Assembly (NCBI GenBank): GCA_016709305.1
Contig: JADJNA010000026.1
Coordinates: 1-64,000, forward strand
Reading direction: 5' to 3'
Origin: Candidatus Villigracilis saccharophilus
Lineage (GTDB): Bacteria > Chloroflexota > Anaerolineae > Anaerolineales > Villigracilaceae
DNA: 64,000 nucleotides
In this document: positions 35,782 to 45,927 of the stretch, one piece after another
How positions within the stretch are numbered: the stretch's first letter is position 1
Layout: each line of letters begins with the position of its first letter
Translations under genes and position numbers: made by a program
The notes under the pieces: model-generated
The model's database searches: none
Seen by the model: the letters and a program-made list of their open reading frames with translations, nothing else
What the model was told of the DNA's origin: nothing

Positions 35782-35814
35782 AAAAACAACGCGGACATGC
35801 GTCCGCGCTGTTTT
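35782..35814. terminator. Intrinsic terminator after the DUF3597 gene
   Basis: A 14-base stem with one G-U pair (AAAACAACGCGGAC with its partner) around ATGC, with A and T runs on both sides. It ends the minus-strand DUF3597 transcript. Confidence 0.75.
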
Positions 35815-35829
35815 GGTGCTTTGTTTTTT

Positions 35830-36333
35830 TTAATCCAATAGGGACTGCGGAATGTTACCGCCATTCTCGGCGATCTTCTTCAACACTTCCTTGTGAAGCC
35901 AGACGTTCATTTTGGCTGAGTCGTGCATCAGTTCAGCAGGGCAGCCAAGTTCGGTCGCCAGTTCGTTGCGCGCCTCGCGGCTGCTATCAATATCAAGAAG
36001 CTTGAGCAGATCCACGATCGATACTTTCCAATTGAGCCCTTTTCCAACGGAAAGTTCTTCCAGCTGTTTGACGACATCCACCTCTGAAATTGCCACCGGT
36101 ACTGGAGCTTTCACAGGTTCGATGGTTTTTAGGGAATCGAGATCGTTCTTCTCGGCTTTCATACCCGCGGGTCTAGCAACTGATGCAACCGTTGCAGGTT
36201 TGGCAGCAACAGCTGGAGGTGCCTGTTTTACAGGGGCGGCAGGTTTTGCAGGTGCGGCAACTTGAACGGGTTCGGCGGCCGGTTCATTTTTTTTGATCCC
36301 CAACTTTTCGAGAATTTTAGAGAAAAATCCCAT
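35830..36333 (-). CDS. DUF3597 domain protein
   Basis: 167 residues from the ATG at 36331-36333; a second ATG three codons upstream is too close to the ribosome site AGGAG. A short basic head (MGFFSKILEKLGIKK) is followed by an Ala/Pro/Val-rich linker of about 60 residues, then a C-terminal helical domain. LNWKVSIVDLLKLLDIDSS followed by ELATELGCP and KMNVWLHKEVLKKIAENGG matches the DUF3597 family, whose function is unknown. It is a single-gene transcript with its own terminator. Confidence 0.75.
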   Translation of the reverse strand: MGFFSKILEKLGIKKNEPAAEPVQVAAPAKPAAPVKQAPPAVAAKPATVASVARPAGMKAEKNDLDSLKTIEPVKAPVPVAISEVDVVKQLEELSVGKGLNWKVSIVDLLKLLDIDSSREARNELATELGCPAELMHDSAKMNVWLHKEVLKKIAENGGNIPQSLLD

Positions 36334-36580
36334 GATATACATACTCCTTTTTTATGGCTTGAATAGAATTAATACGGATGGAAATCAGTTTTCATCCTTA
36401 TGATCAACAAATTTATTATAACCTTTTAACCGCGGAATAAAAACATTTTACGCAAAACGGCTTGAGGATTTTTTCGAATCCAGCCGTGTCTGAGAGAGCC
36501 GTGTTATATGATCCATAAAGACGGTCTTGGTTTCTTATGGGCCGCGCGCTGATCTGGTTGATGAATGGCGTGTTTTTTTT

Positions 36581-36610
36581 GGCTTGCCCGAATGTTCCAG
36601 CGGGCAAGCC
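36581..36610. other. Stem-loop in the gap 36343-36743
   Basis: GGCTTGCCCG and CGGGCAAGCC form a ten-base stem around ten bases; a T8 run precedes it on the plus strand. No gene in this 400-base gap is convincing. Confidence 0.4.
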
Positions 36611-36689
36611 TCATGAAAATATAAAAACTTGTAGGTCAACAAATAGCTTTGTTGCGGGACGATTGTACAAATTAATGGGGGATCAGTTA

Positions 36690-36725
36690 TTGATGGGAAC
36701 GCCGCGGCTATGGCGTTCCCATCAA
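36690..36725. terminator. Terminator-like hairpin after the nuclease gene
   Basis: A 14-base perfect stem (TTGATGGGAACGCC and complement) around eight bases, 19 bases beyond the stop of the minus-strand nuclease gene, with TTTTATTTT on the plus-strand side. It probably ends the nuclease transcript. Confidence 0.6.
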
Positions 36726-36743
36726 TTTTATTTTGCCTTGTTC

Positions 36744-39700
36744 TTACTTATGGATGACGATACTGCCTTTGCCAAGCGGCATGGTGGGGCTGGCATTAAC
36801 TGGCGCGCCTGACTGGTTGTCGTAGACCACGGCATTGCCGTTGTCCATATCCCAGATGCGCAGGCGGAATTTGTCGACGCCGCCACCGCCGGTAACCTGT
36901 CCATCGATCACAGTCACGGAGAAGCCGTATTGATGAGTACTTCCTTCAACACTGCCCGTACCCTGGAACTGGGCCTTGGACGCAGTCAGGGTCAGCCATT
37001 GGGCGTTGGCGGAATGGAAATGGAACGCGCCTGCTTCCAATTCAAACTCGGTTTCGCTTGTGAGCGCGCCATTCTTATTGTATTTGGCAACGAACCCGAA
37101 TTTGCCTTTGCCAACGGCGGAAGGATCGGCAACATAGGCGCCGGCGGGGGAGTTGATCCAGCCGCCGCCGGTGACGAATCCGCCGTTTGGATCGTACGCG
37201 ACGATAAATTCGTAGGCGGCCTGGTCAGTGTTGCCGTAGCCATCATCCACAGTGACAGTGATAGTGTACACGCCCGCTGTGGAATAAATGTGCGAATTGT
37301 TAATTGTGCCGGACCCGTTCGATTCAATGATCGTGCCAGTGGATGTGGCCCCATCGCCCCAGTCCCAGACTGCTGTGTGTACGTCAAGCTTGTCCGGGTC
37401 GGTGAATGAAACGCTCGCGTTGATTGTTGTGCCAACGGAAACGAGGCTGGAAGAGACCGAGATGATACCCAGCTCAGGCGGGTAGTTGACTGGATTAAGG
37501 CCAATCACGACCGCGTCATGATCTGAGGTGCGATATGCGTTCACTTCGTAGAGCGCGTCCTGCGCGGCAGGTTTGAAGGAAGTATCGTAATCAAGGATAT
37601 CCGGCTCATCAGAGTTGATGTGCCATTCTGTTGCGCCGCTGATCTGGGCGAGCAGACTCGCATTTGCCAGTGCGTGATCGAGATAACCGGCCTGCCCGTC
37701 GAACGTGTACGAGTAGGCATAGGTTCCCTGGAAGTTCGCGATCAAGTTGGTGAAATCATCGCTTGTTCCAGCGAGGTCATCGGAGCCGGCTTTGATCTCA
37801 TCGATCGTATCTTCCTGGGCATAGGAGTTCAAATCGCCGACAATGATAAAGTCGGGGTCGCCGCTGCCGGTCGGGTCGGTGGCGAGCCAATCCACCAGTG
37901 CCTCTGCCGCGTTTCTGCGGGTCTGGCTGCAATTGCCCTGACCATCCAACAGGTCTGGGTCACCGACATCGAGACAATCAGATCCCTTGGATTTTAGGTG
38001 ATTAACCACGACAGTAAAGCGCGCACCCGTGGCGTTAACTACGAAAGTCTGCGCCAGTGTCGGGCGGCTCTTGGTATCAATGAAGCGCGGGTCATCGGTT
38101 GAATCAAGGATTTGGAACGAGCCGACAGGTGATACAACCGCAGGTCTGTAGATCATGCCGACCTTGATCGCATCCGTACCAATGGTGCCGGTGGCGATGT
38201 AATCGTAACCCGGCAACCCGGATGCAATACTAGCCAGCGGCTCGACACCGGTTGAGTTTTCCAGCTCGTTCAAGCCGATGATATCGGCATCGAGACCGGA
38301 AAGCGCCTGCAGGAGTTTGTCGCGTTGGCGCGTGAATTCCAAAGGCTGGTCACTATCCCAACCGCGACATTCCACATTGTTAAGCGGACCGCATTTATTA
38401 TCCAACACGCCTGATGGGAAATCTGCTGTGACAAAGAAGTTGAGCGTGTTCATCGCCGCAACGCGGACGGTTCCGCCCACGGGTTCGGGGGCAGCCGGTC
38501 GCGGGTTCACGGAGGTGTAATCCGCCGCTGCGGTCGGGACGATGCGGTACAGATTGAAATCATAGGCGAGCACGCCGACCGCGTTTTGGACCGTATCACC
38601 GCCGCGGAATTTATTTGCCAGCGAGAATGGAAGTCCGTTCGGGTGGCGAAGTACGGCGGGGTTTTGCGCACTCTGTACATCATCAAGCGTGATGCGGCTC
38701 AGGGCATTGGCGGTGGCGCGGGCATTGGCGGCGGCACCGGGCTCATCAATGGCTGTACCAGTGAAGGGGCGGGTTTCGCCAGCCAGCGGTTGCGCCAGAA
38801 CGATTTCGCCAAAGCGGTCATAGTTGAAATATTCTGCAATGACCAGTGACTGCGGGAAGCGCACCAACATGCCTTCATAGCGTTCTGGGGAGTTGGCGTC
38901 TGCGAACGGCAAAGTAACATCGGTCGCGGCAACGGAGCCGGTACCGCAGTTGATGACGTTCGCGGCAGGCACGGCGGATGAATTACTGTTCGTGCCATTG
39001 AGCGCGGTCTGGTTGAAGCGCTCGCGGGCGAAGCCGGTCACACGCACCACCTGTCCAACGCTTACAAGGTTGGTTGAGCCGCTGAATACAAAGATGCCGT
39101 CTGATGTGGCGGGGTCCCCATCACCGCTTAAGTCTTGAATGTAGAAACCGGATGCTGCGGCAGTTCCTTCGAAATCGCCAACCACAACACCTTTGGTGGA
39201 GACTGTGCCAGTGAACGCGGCGGCAAGTCCGCTGCCTTGGATGGCGTAGATGGGAGTGTAGTCTGCGCAAATATCATATGCTGTAAAGCCAACCACAAAG
39301 TTGAAAACCATATTGTCAGGCGGATCGTTTCCATCCTGATCGCTGATTTGGTCAGCCAGTACGGTTAATGTACAGGTCTCACCATGGACCAGCACAACAC
39401 CTGGATCAAGTGCGAAGGTGGTTGGCCCGCCGCTGAATGTGGTGGCAACTGCTCCGCTGGTGGAGCAATCCAATGTGAACCAGGCTGTGGTCACATTGAC
39501 CGGTTCACTAAATGTAACAGTCAGGTTGGAACCGACCGGGAAGTTTGTAGCGCCGTTCAATGGGAAAGTGGCGGCAACCGAGGGGGCGGCATCCGCGGCA
39601 TCTTCGTTAAGGATCGTTCCGCTGCCCTGGGCATCTACCACTGCGGCGCCGGTCACGTTTGTGACATCGACGAAGAAGTTCTCATCCGCTTCATTGGACG

Positions 39701-40689
39701 ATGTCGCCATTGACCAGAACGCTGAACGAATAACTGGAAGATCCCTCGGGGATAGTTTGACTTGTCAGCGATACGGCTGTGAAATCGTCTGGTGATGTGG
39801 CTGTATCATCCTGTGTGGCAATGTCAAATGTCACACCGCCCGCGCCAGCCGCTGACGAAAGGCTGACTGTGAAATTGAAGGCTGTGGTGCCGGCATTTCC
39901 TTCACTGGCAGAGACATCTGTGATGGTCAGGTTGGGCAGGGCTACGGAGGTGTTGGGTGTGATCGAGAAATCATCGACCGCCAGGCCATCATCTGAGCCT
40001 GGAGATAAATCAGATTCGTTCCAGCGAATCCAGAATGAGGCTCCATTGGAAATACTTAAGCCTGTAATCGAAAAACTCACAGCAGTTTGGTTTGCCGATG
40101 AATTGCCATTCAATGCACCCGCTATACCGGCAACCACAGGGCTTGAGAAATCAAGACTGTTGTAATCTATCCAGGTACCCGTATCAAGACTCGTTGCATT
40201 TGTGCTAAGTTGGAAATCCAGTCTGTCAGCACCGCGCCCGACTGTGTTTTGACCGAGACGCCACATTTCACCAACATAGGAAACATCAAGCGAGGTAATG
40301 GTACTGCCGGTGTTGTTCGTGAACTGAGCGCCAATCGTGGGATTCAATGTGCCGCTAAATAGAGTCCCCAAAGCGCGTTCCGTACTGGCCGCGGCTCCAA
40401 AGCTGTACGTATCCCCGCCAGTACCTGAGCCGGTGCCAGTGTTGTGCTGCCCGTTATTGGAGGCGCTGCTACCGGTTTCATTCAAATACCAGCCGTTGAT
40501 GGTGAGGTTGTTGGCTGTTCCGGTGTTGGCAAGCGTGTCAAAGTTTTGGGTATATGCGCTGCCAAGTGTGGTCAGACTCACTGACCCTGAGCCGCCTCCA
40601 AGCGCTTGCGCCTTTTGCAGTGGTAAAGCCGTAATCATCAAAGCCAATATCGTTATCAATGAAAATACTTTAAATGAACCTTTATTCAT
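36744..40689 (-). CDS. ExeM-like secreted nuclease, multidomain, one frameshift
   Basis: About 1,314 residues across one frame change near 39700. A signal peptide (ITILALMITALPLQKAQA) starts the protein. Then a beta-rich domain, a Calx-beta repeat (DVSASEGNAGTTAFNFTVSL), an Ig-like Big_5 domain (PLNGATNFPVGSNLTVTFSE), an OB-fold (GIFVFSGSTNLVSVGQVVRV) and an endonuclease/exonuclease/phosphatase domain follow. Its catalytic motifs are present: DADIIGLNELEN, VVNHLKSKGSD, GDLNSYAQED and TSDHDAVVIG. A PKD-like domain (VWDWGDGATSTGT) and a C-terminal GGGWINSPAGAY domain complete it. It should degrade extracellular DNA or act on phosphodiesters at the surface. It is a single gene with its own terminator. 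Confidence 0.85.
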
Positions 40690-40924
40690 CCGATTCTCCT
40701 TATATAAAATGGGTGGCGCGGAAATTTTTCATGCTTTGTATGTACACGGTTGAAATTGCATTTTCTAAAAAATAAAACCTCCCGAAGTTAGATCCAATTG
40801 GTAGACTCCTAAATTGGACAACTGTTATCCAATAATAAATATTTTAGGTTACTCTATTCAAAAACGCAAGAATACTAGCGTACTATTTTTTAATTAGACC
40901 GCCGCTCCTGCTATAATCCGCAAA

Positions 40925-41713
40925 ATGAAAAACGAAAAGCAACCTCTCTGGACGCGTGACTCATCTGTTCTGCTTGGCGGATTCTTCGTCATCATTTTTC
41001 TGATCGCGTATATTTGGTGGCCGCTTGCTGAAGAAGCTCTCGCGTATGTAGATTGGAGCGGCGCGTGGTGGCTGTACATGGATTGGCTGCTATTTGGTAT
41101 TTTTCTTTTTATGTCCATTACGATCGTGGCACGCGCGGATCTCAGGACCGATGTGCTGATCGTCTTCGTCGGCATGTGCGGCGGGCTGGCAATAGAATCA
41201 TGGGGCACGCAGACCAACCTCTGGCATTACTACACAGCCGAGCGCCCGCCCTTGTGGATCATCCCTGCCTGGCCGATCGCGAATTTATCCATTGATCGAA
41301 TTACAAGGCTGCTTAATTGGGCAATTGAACAGGCGAGCCGCAAAAGCAAGCCAGCCATTCTTCATTTCCTATTCTTTGCCGTTTATTGGATCACATTCGC
41401 CTGCTTCTTGATCTTGATGCTGGTCTTTGTTTCCCCGACATTCGACAAGTCCTATACATGGCTCTCGCTGATGTTGTGTGTCCTGCTGATCCTCACGCCA
41501 ACCGATCATCGCTTTGCTGTGCTGACGTTCATCGCGGGCGCGGGGCTTGGCTACTTCCTTGAGTTGTGGGGCACAACCCGCGAATGTTGGACTTACTACA
41601 CAAATGAGACTCCGCCTTTCTTTGCGGTCTTGGCGCATGGCATGGCCGCGGTCGCTTTTTGGAGGGCGGGGTTATTGATGAAGATGATTTGGGAGAGGGT
41701 GAGAAGAAGGTAG
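40925..41713 (+). CDS. Membrane protein with repeated WGT...YYT motif
   Basis: 262 residues with about seven membrane helices. Two related motifs appear in the N- and C-terminal halves: LAIESWGTQTNLWHYYTAER and YFLELWGTTRECWTYYTNET, each followed by PP and a helix, so the protein seems to be an internal duplication. Function unknown. A TATAAT at 40912-40917 would place transcription start almost at the ATG, so a leaderless message is possible. A terminator follows. Confidence 0.65.
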   Translation: MKNEKQPLWTRDSSVLLGGFFVIIFLIAYIWWPLAEEALAYVDWSGAWWLYMDWLLFGIFLFMSITIVARADLRTDVLIVFVGMCGGLAIESWGTQTNLWHYYTAERPPLWIIPAWPIANLSIDRITRLLNWAIEQASRKSKPAILHFLFFAVYWITFACFLILMLVFVSPTFDKSYTWLSLMLCVLLILTPTDHRFAVLTFIAGAGLGYFLELWGTTRECWTYYTNETPPFFAVLAHGMAAVAFWRAGLLMKMIWERVRRR

Positions 41714-41740
41714 TTTGTCGTGCGGAGTGAGTAGTATGAG

Positions 41741-41768
41741 GTTCGTGAGATTTGATGATCTCACGAAC
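41741..41768 (+). terminator. Intrinsic terminator
   Basis: GTTCGTGAGA and its complement form a ten-base stem around eight bases, followed by TTTTTTTGTT on the plus strand, 28 bases after the membrane-protein stop. Confidence 0.8.
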
Positions 41769-41858
41769 TTTTTTGTTAAATGATTCGCAGGGAGAGTCAA
41801 CTTTGGAGAGTACGATCAAGAAAAGGTCAAGAAAGGAGCGATATGACGTTTATTACTA

Positions 41859-41886
41859 TTGACAGGCGGGGGAATCGTCGTAAAAT
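41859..41886 (+). promoter_or_regulatory. Promoter of the TetR-ABC operon
   Basis: TTGACA, 16 bases, TAAAAT. The start site would be near 41893, inside the first of three operator boxes, so a bound repressor would block both polymerase and the ribosome site. Confidence 0.7.
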
Positions 41887-41887
41887 G

Positions 41888-41933
41888 TGACCTGGTGGTC
41901 ATGTGACCATCAGGTCATGTGACTCGGAGGTCA
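41888..41933. promoter_or_regulatory. Triple TetR operator overlapping the ribosome site
   Basis: Three boxes of the form TGACC-N4-GGTCA at 41888-41901, 41904-41917 and 41920-41933, the third with one change (TGACT). They are separated by two bases each, giving a 16-base period. The GGAGG ribosome site of the TetR gene lies inside the third box. Confidence 0.75.
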
Positions 41934-41937
41934 CTAA

Positions 41938-42601
41938 ATGCCCAAGCAAACATTTCTCAACCTGCCTGAAGAAAAACGCAATTTCATTATTAATGCCGCC
42001 GCGGATGAATTTGCTGAGTACGGCTTTGAAGCAGCATCCATCAACCGCATTGTGGCCAACAGCAAGATCTCCAAGGGAAGCTTCTATCAATATTTTGAGG
42101 ATAAGGCTGATGTTTTCAGGGGGTTTGATCGATGCGGTTACGCAGGAGAAGGCGATCTTCTTCAAAGACAGGCACCCGCCAAGCCAGGGTCAAAGTGTGT
42201 TTGGTTATTTCCGCTGGCTTACGAAGATCGGTATTGAATTCAACTCTGCCTATCCGAGCATGGTGCAAGCCACCAGCCGCGTCTTGTTCGTTGAAGGTCT
42301 GTATTATGGCAAGCTCTTTGCTGAATATCATGAAAGAACGAAGCAGGCCTTGACCGCGATGATCAAACAGGCCATGGAGCTTGGGGAGGTTGATCCAAGC
42401 ATTGATATGGAACTGGCGGTCATGATCATGGAGATCTGGACGAATGCGATCACCACGTACATCCTGAATGAAGGCATGAAACAAAAGGATATTATGAAGT
42501 GGGTGCGTTCGGCGAAAACCCAGGAAAGAATAGACAAGCTATTGTATGTCATGGAATATGGCTTGCGCAAGACAGAATCTCAATTTGTAAGTGATCTTTA
42601 A
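41938..42601 (+). CDS. TetR-family repressor, one frameshift
   Basis: About 220 residues if one G is removed from the G5 run at 42119-42123; this turns ADVFRGFDRCG into ADVFRGLIDAVTQEK. The N-terminal helix-turn-helix is typical: FIINAAADEFAEYGFEAASI, then SKISKGSFYQYFEDKADVF. The C-terminal ligand domain is the usual length. The TetR start follows three operator boxes and the next gene begins 17 bases after its stop, so it heads and represses the MacB/Lol-type operon. Confidence 0.85.
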
Positions 42602-42617
42602 ACGAAGGAGAACATTA

Positions 42618-43844
42618 ATGAATTTATATCTGCGCCTTGCGTGGCGCAACGTCTGGCGGCATAAACGCCGCACGATCATTATTGTCCTTGCCATGTCGTT
42701 GACATTGGCGTTGATGATGTTCTACGATGGGCTGATGTATGGCTTTACCGATGCGATCTACGGCAATGCCGTCAAGGTGCTGGGCGGCAACATCCAGGTC
42801 CATGCGGAAGGCTTTCGAGCGCAGGCAAATTCGACCCCGCTTTTGCCGTTGACGGATCCGCTGGCAGTGGTGAAGGCGGCTGAAATGAATCCGTTGACGC
42901 TGGCGGCGACGAGGCGCATTCATACGGGCGGGCTGGTCACCAGCCGTGAGGGGGCGTTTGCCGTGGGCATTACCGGCGTTGAGCCGGAAAAGGAAATGCC
43001 TGTCAACATCATTGGACAGAATGTAAAAGAAGGCCGCAACCTGACCAGCGCTGATCTGGATAATGTGTTGATCGGTAAAGGACTTGCGGAGGCAATGGGC
43101 GTGAGCGTGGGAGACCGCGTCACCCTGGTCGGCCGTTCACAGCATGAGCAAATGCGCCAGCGCACAATGACTATCATTGGCATCTTTGATCTGGGCATGG
43201 CGGACATTGAGAAACAAACTGTTTACATTTCCCTTGGCGAGGCGCAGGCGCTTTACGAGTTGGAACAAGCCACCGAGGTGGCGGTCTTCCTTGAAAGGCT
43301 TGGGCAGGAAGGGGATGTGATCAGCGCGATGCAGGCGAGCCTGCCCGGCTATGAGATCGAGTCGTTTCAGGCAAATTATCCCGACCTCGCTTCGGCGATC
43401 AACACCAAGGGCGGCGTGATGAACGTGTTCAGCGTGATCATCATTGCCATTGCCGGTGTGGGTATCCTTAACCTGCTGTTGATGGCCGTCTACGAACGGA
43501 CGCGGGAAATCGGTGTGCTGGGAGCAATGGGACTAAAGCCGAATCAAATTTCGCTGCTCTTCATTCTTGAAGGCACCATGATCGGGCTGGTGGGCGTTGC
43601 GGTCGGCATCCTCTTTGGCTTGGCGCTGAACGGCTACTTGATGAGTGTGGGACTCGATTTTGGCGATTTGACCAGCGCAACGAGTTATATGGCTTTGATG
43701 CAATCCCGTGTGTATCCCACCCTGGGTCTTGAGAAATTGTTAATGCGTGCTTCGATGATTGCGATTATCTCCGCGCTGGCGGCGCTCATTCCTGCCGCTG
43801 AAGCCGGGCGGCGCGAACCTGCCGAAGCCCTGCATTTTGTATGA
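42618..43844 (+). CDS. ABC transporter permease, MacB/LolC-type
   Basis: 408 residues from the ATG at 42618 with AAGGAG ten bases upstream. FtsX/MacB family layout: one N-terminal membrane helix (IIIVLAMSLTLALMMFYDGL), a large extracytoplasmic domain of about 230 residues, and three C-terminal helices beginning with FSVIIIAIAGVGILNLLLMA. The cytoplasmic YERTREIGVLGAMGLKPNQI loop is the family signature. Overlaps the next permease gene by four bases. Confidence 0.85.
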   Translation: MNLYLRLAWRNVWRHKRRTIIIVLAMSLTLALMMFYDGLMYGFTDAIYGNAVKVLGGNIQVHAEGFRAQANSTPLLPLTDPLAVVKAAEMNPLTLAATRRIHTGGLVTSREGAFAVGITGVEPEKEMPVNIIGQNVKEGRNLTSADLDNVLIGKGLAEAMGVSVGDRVTLVGRSQHEQMRQRTMTIIGIFDLGMADIEKQTVYISLGEAQALYELEQATEVAVFLERLGQEGDVISAMQASLPGYEIESFQANYPDLASAINTKGGVMNVFSVIIIAIAGVGILNLLLMAVYERTREIGVLGAMGLKPNQISLLFILEGTMIGLVGVAVGILFGLALNGYLMSVGLDFGDLTSATSYMALMQSRVYPTLGLEKLLMRASMIAIISALAALIPAAEAGRREPAEALHFV

Positions 43845-45070
43845 GGCATGTCATGATACAAATCCTAAAAATGGCTTTTCGTGATCTCGGACGCAACCGT
43901 CGCCGTTCCTTTTTTTCCGCGCTGGCGGTGGGAGCCGGGCTTGCCCTGCTGATCCTGATGGCGTCCGTGATCGAAGGGGAAATGGGCAGCGCGATCGAGT
44001 CTGCCATCCAATTGCAGAGCGGACATATTCAGATCCGCGCGGCTACTTACGATGAAAATAAATCCAGCCTGAAGTGGCAGGACCTGGTTGCCGACCCGGA
44101 CCAGATCGCAGGTCAGATCGCTGCGCTGGATCAAGTCAAGACTGCGACGCCGCGATTGTATGCGAGCGGATTCCTTTCCTCGGGAACTCAATCCGCAAGC
44201 GCGCGTATCACAGGCATTGATCCGCTGTCCGCCGCGAGCGATCCATATCGAAAGGGTGTCATCAGCGGCGAGTATCTTAGCCCTGATGACCGCGAAGCGA
44301 TCCTGATCGGCAAGCCGATGGCGGAGAAGTTGAGCTTGAGTGTTGGTGATCGAGTCGGCCTGTCACTCAACACCGCAGACGGCGATGTGCAGGACCAAAC
44401 CTTTATTGTGAAGGGTATTTACACAACCAATACCTATGGCTTCGACAGCGCGACGGTTTTCCTGCCATTGGCAAAAGCGCAGGCGATCACGCGTACAGAG
44501 AATCACGCCAGCACGATTTTTGTGCTGCTCAACGATACTGCCTTGACCGACTCGGTCGTAAGCGCCCTTAACGTCTCAAACCTTGAGATCAAAACCTGGC
44601 GGGATTTAAATGCCCTGTTCGTCGAGTATGAAACCATGGCAGAAAGTTATATCGGGATCTTTTACATGATCATCCTGGCGATCTCCGCCTCGGTCATCAT
44701 CAACACCTTGATCATGTCGGTCTACGAACGCACGCGGGAGATCGGGATCCTGTCCGCGATCGGCATGCGAGGCAACCGCATCATGATGTTGTTCCTGGCT
44801 GAATCATCCATGCTGGCAATTGGCGGTGTGCTGATGGGATTGGTCATCGGCGTGCTTGCAACCCTGTATTTCAACCGAAATGGATTCTATATCGGCAATA
44901 TGGGGCTGAGCGGCATCATGATCACTGATACGATCTATGCCAAACTAACAATGGATAACCTTATCAACCTGACCATCATGACATTCGTGGTCACAATATT
45001 GTCCGGGCTGTACCCGGCTGTGATGGCGTCTCGTATGCAGCCTGTTGCGGCTCTGCGGGCAGAAAAATAA
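43841..45070 (+). CDS. ABC transporter permease, MacB/LolC-type
   Basis: 409 residues from an ATG overlapping the preceding stop (ATGA); an internal ATG four codons on is possible. Same fold as its neighbour: N-terminal helix, extracytoplasmic domain and C-terminal helices with YERTREIGILSAIGMRGNRI. The two permeases would form a heterodimer with the ATPase encoded at 45148-45834. A 77-base gap with short stems follows before that gene. Confidence 0.85.
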   Translation: MRHVMIQILKMAFRDLGRNRRRSFFSALAVGAGLALLILMASVIEGEMGSAIESAIQLQSGHIQIRAATYDENKSSLKWQDLVADPDQIAGQIAALDQVKTATPRLYASGFLSSGTQSASARITGIDPLSAASDPYRKGVISGEYLSPDDREAILIGKPMAEKLSLSVGDRVGLSLNTADGDVQDQTFIVKGIYTTNTYGFDSATVFLPLAKAQAITRTENHASTIFVLLNDTALTDSVVSALNVSNLEIKTWRDLNALFVEYETMAESYIGIFYMIILAISASVIINTLIMSVYERTREIGILSAIGMRGNRIMMLFLAESSMLAIGGVLMGLVIGVLATLYFNRNGFYIGNMGLSGIMITDTIYAKLTMDNLINLTIMTFVVTILSGLYPAVMASRMQPVAALRAEK

Positions 45071-45147
45071 AAAAATGGACTCCGGCGTCTCACGACGTTG
45101 GTAAACTGAAAGTCGAAAAGGCTTTCGAGTCCGCAAGGAGAAATATC

Positions 45148-45834
45148 ATGGAAATCGTAAAAATTGAAAACGTCACACGTGCATATAAAATTGGAAAACT
45201 CGAGACGCAGGCGTTACGCGGCGTCAACCTGTCCATTGGGAGTGGAGAATTTACTTCATTCGTGGGTCCTTCCGGTTCAGGCAAAACCACGCTTTTGCAA
45301 ATGATCGGCTGTTTGGATCAGCCGACAGCGGGGCGGGTCTTCGTCAATGGAAAGGATGTCACTTCTCTTAACCGCAATCAACGCGCCGATATGCGCCGCG
45401 AAAATATCGGTTTTATTTTTCAATTCTTCGCACTTATCCCAACGCTGAGCGCATATGAGAATATCGAAATGCCGCTCCTGCTGAATGGTCAGGCGGCGGG
45501 GGAGCGCAAAGACCGCGTGCTGGAATTGCTCAAGGCTGTGGATCTGCTCGACCGGGTCAATAACCGCCCCGATCAATTAAGCGGCGGACAGCAGCAACGT
45601 GTTGCGATCGCGCGGGCGCTCGCGCCAAGACCGTCCTTGATCCTGGCCGACGAGCCCACGGCCAACCTTGATACTGAAAATGGCCGACAGGTAATGGACA
45701 TCATGAAGAAGTTGAATAAGGACACCGGGGTCACTTTTATCTTTGCCACTCACGATTCACGCGTCATCAGTTATGCCGAGCGTGTGGTCACCCTGGAAGA
45801 TGGTTTGATCGTTACGGATTCTGCGGCTAAATAA
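45148..45834 (+). CDS. ABC transporter ATPase, LolD/MacB-type
   Basis: 228 residues. Walker A is GPSGSGKTTLLQMIG, the signature LSGGQQQRVAIARAL, Walker B SLILADEPTANLD and the switch His is in IFATHDSRV. The LolD/MacB/FtsE subgroup motif (RRENIGFIFQFFALIPTLSA) is clear. It powers the two permeases upstream. The ribosome site AAGGAG precedes the ATG. Confidence 0.92.
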   Translation: MEIVKIENVTRAYKIGKLETQALRGVNLSIGSGEFTSFVGPSGSGKTTLLQMIGCLDQPTAGRVFVNGKDVTSLNRNQRADMRRENIGFIFQFFALIPTLSAYENIEMPLLLNGQAAGERKDRVLELLKAVDLLDRVNNRPDQLSGGQQQRVAIARALAPRPSLILADEPTANLDTENGRQVMDIMKKLNKDTGVTFIFATHDSRVISYAERVVTLEDGLIVTDSAAK

Positions 45835-45927
45835 GACCTGTAGAATACCAGATAATACCTGTGCAAAACCTGTGCAATACGGTATAATATTTTCAGCTAA
45901 TATTTCACAGTTTTTGGAGATCTAATA

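Noticed and set aside
36416..36607. 63-residue frame in the gap before the nuclease gene
   Set aside because: No ribosome site and it crosses the stem-loop at 36581; no support for coding.
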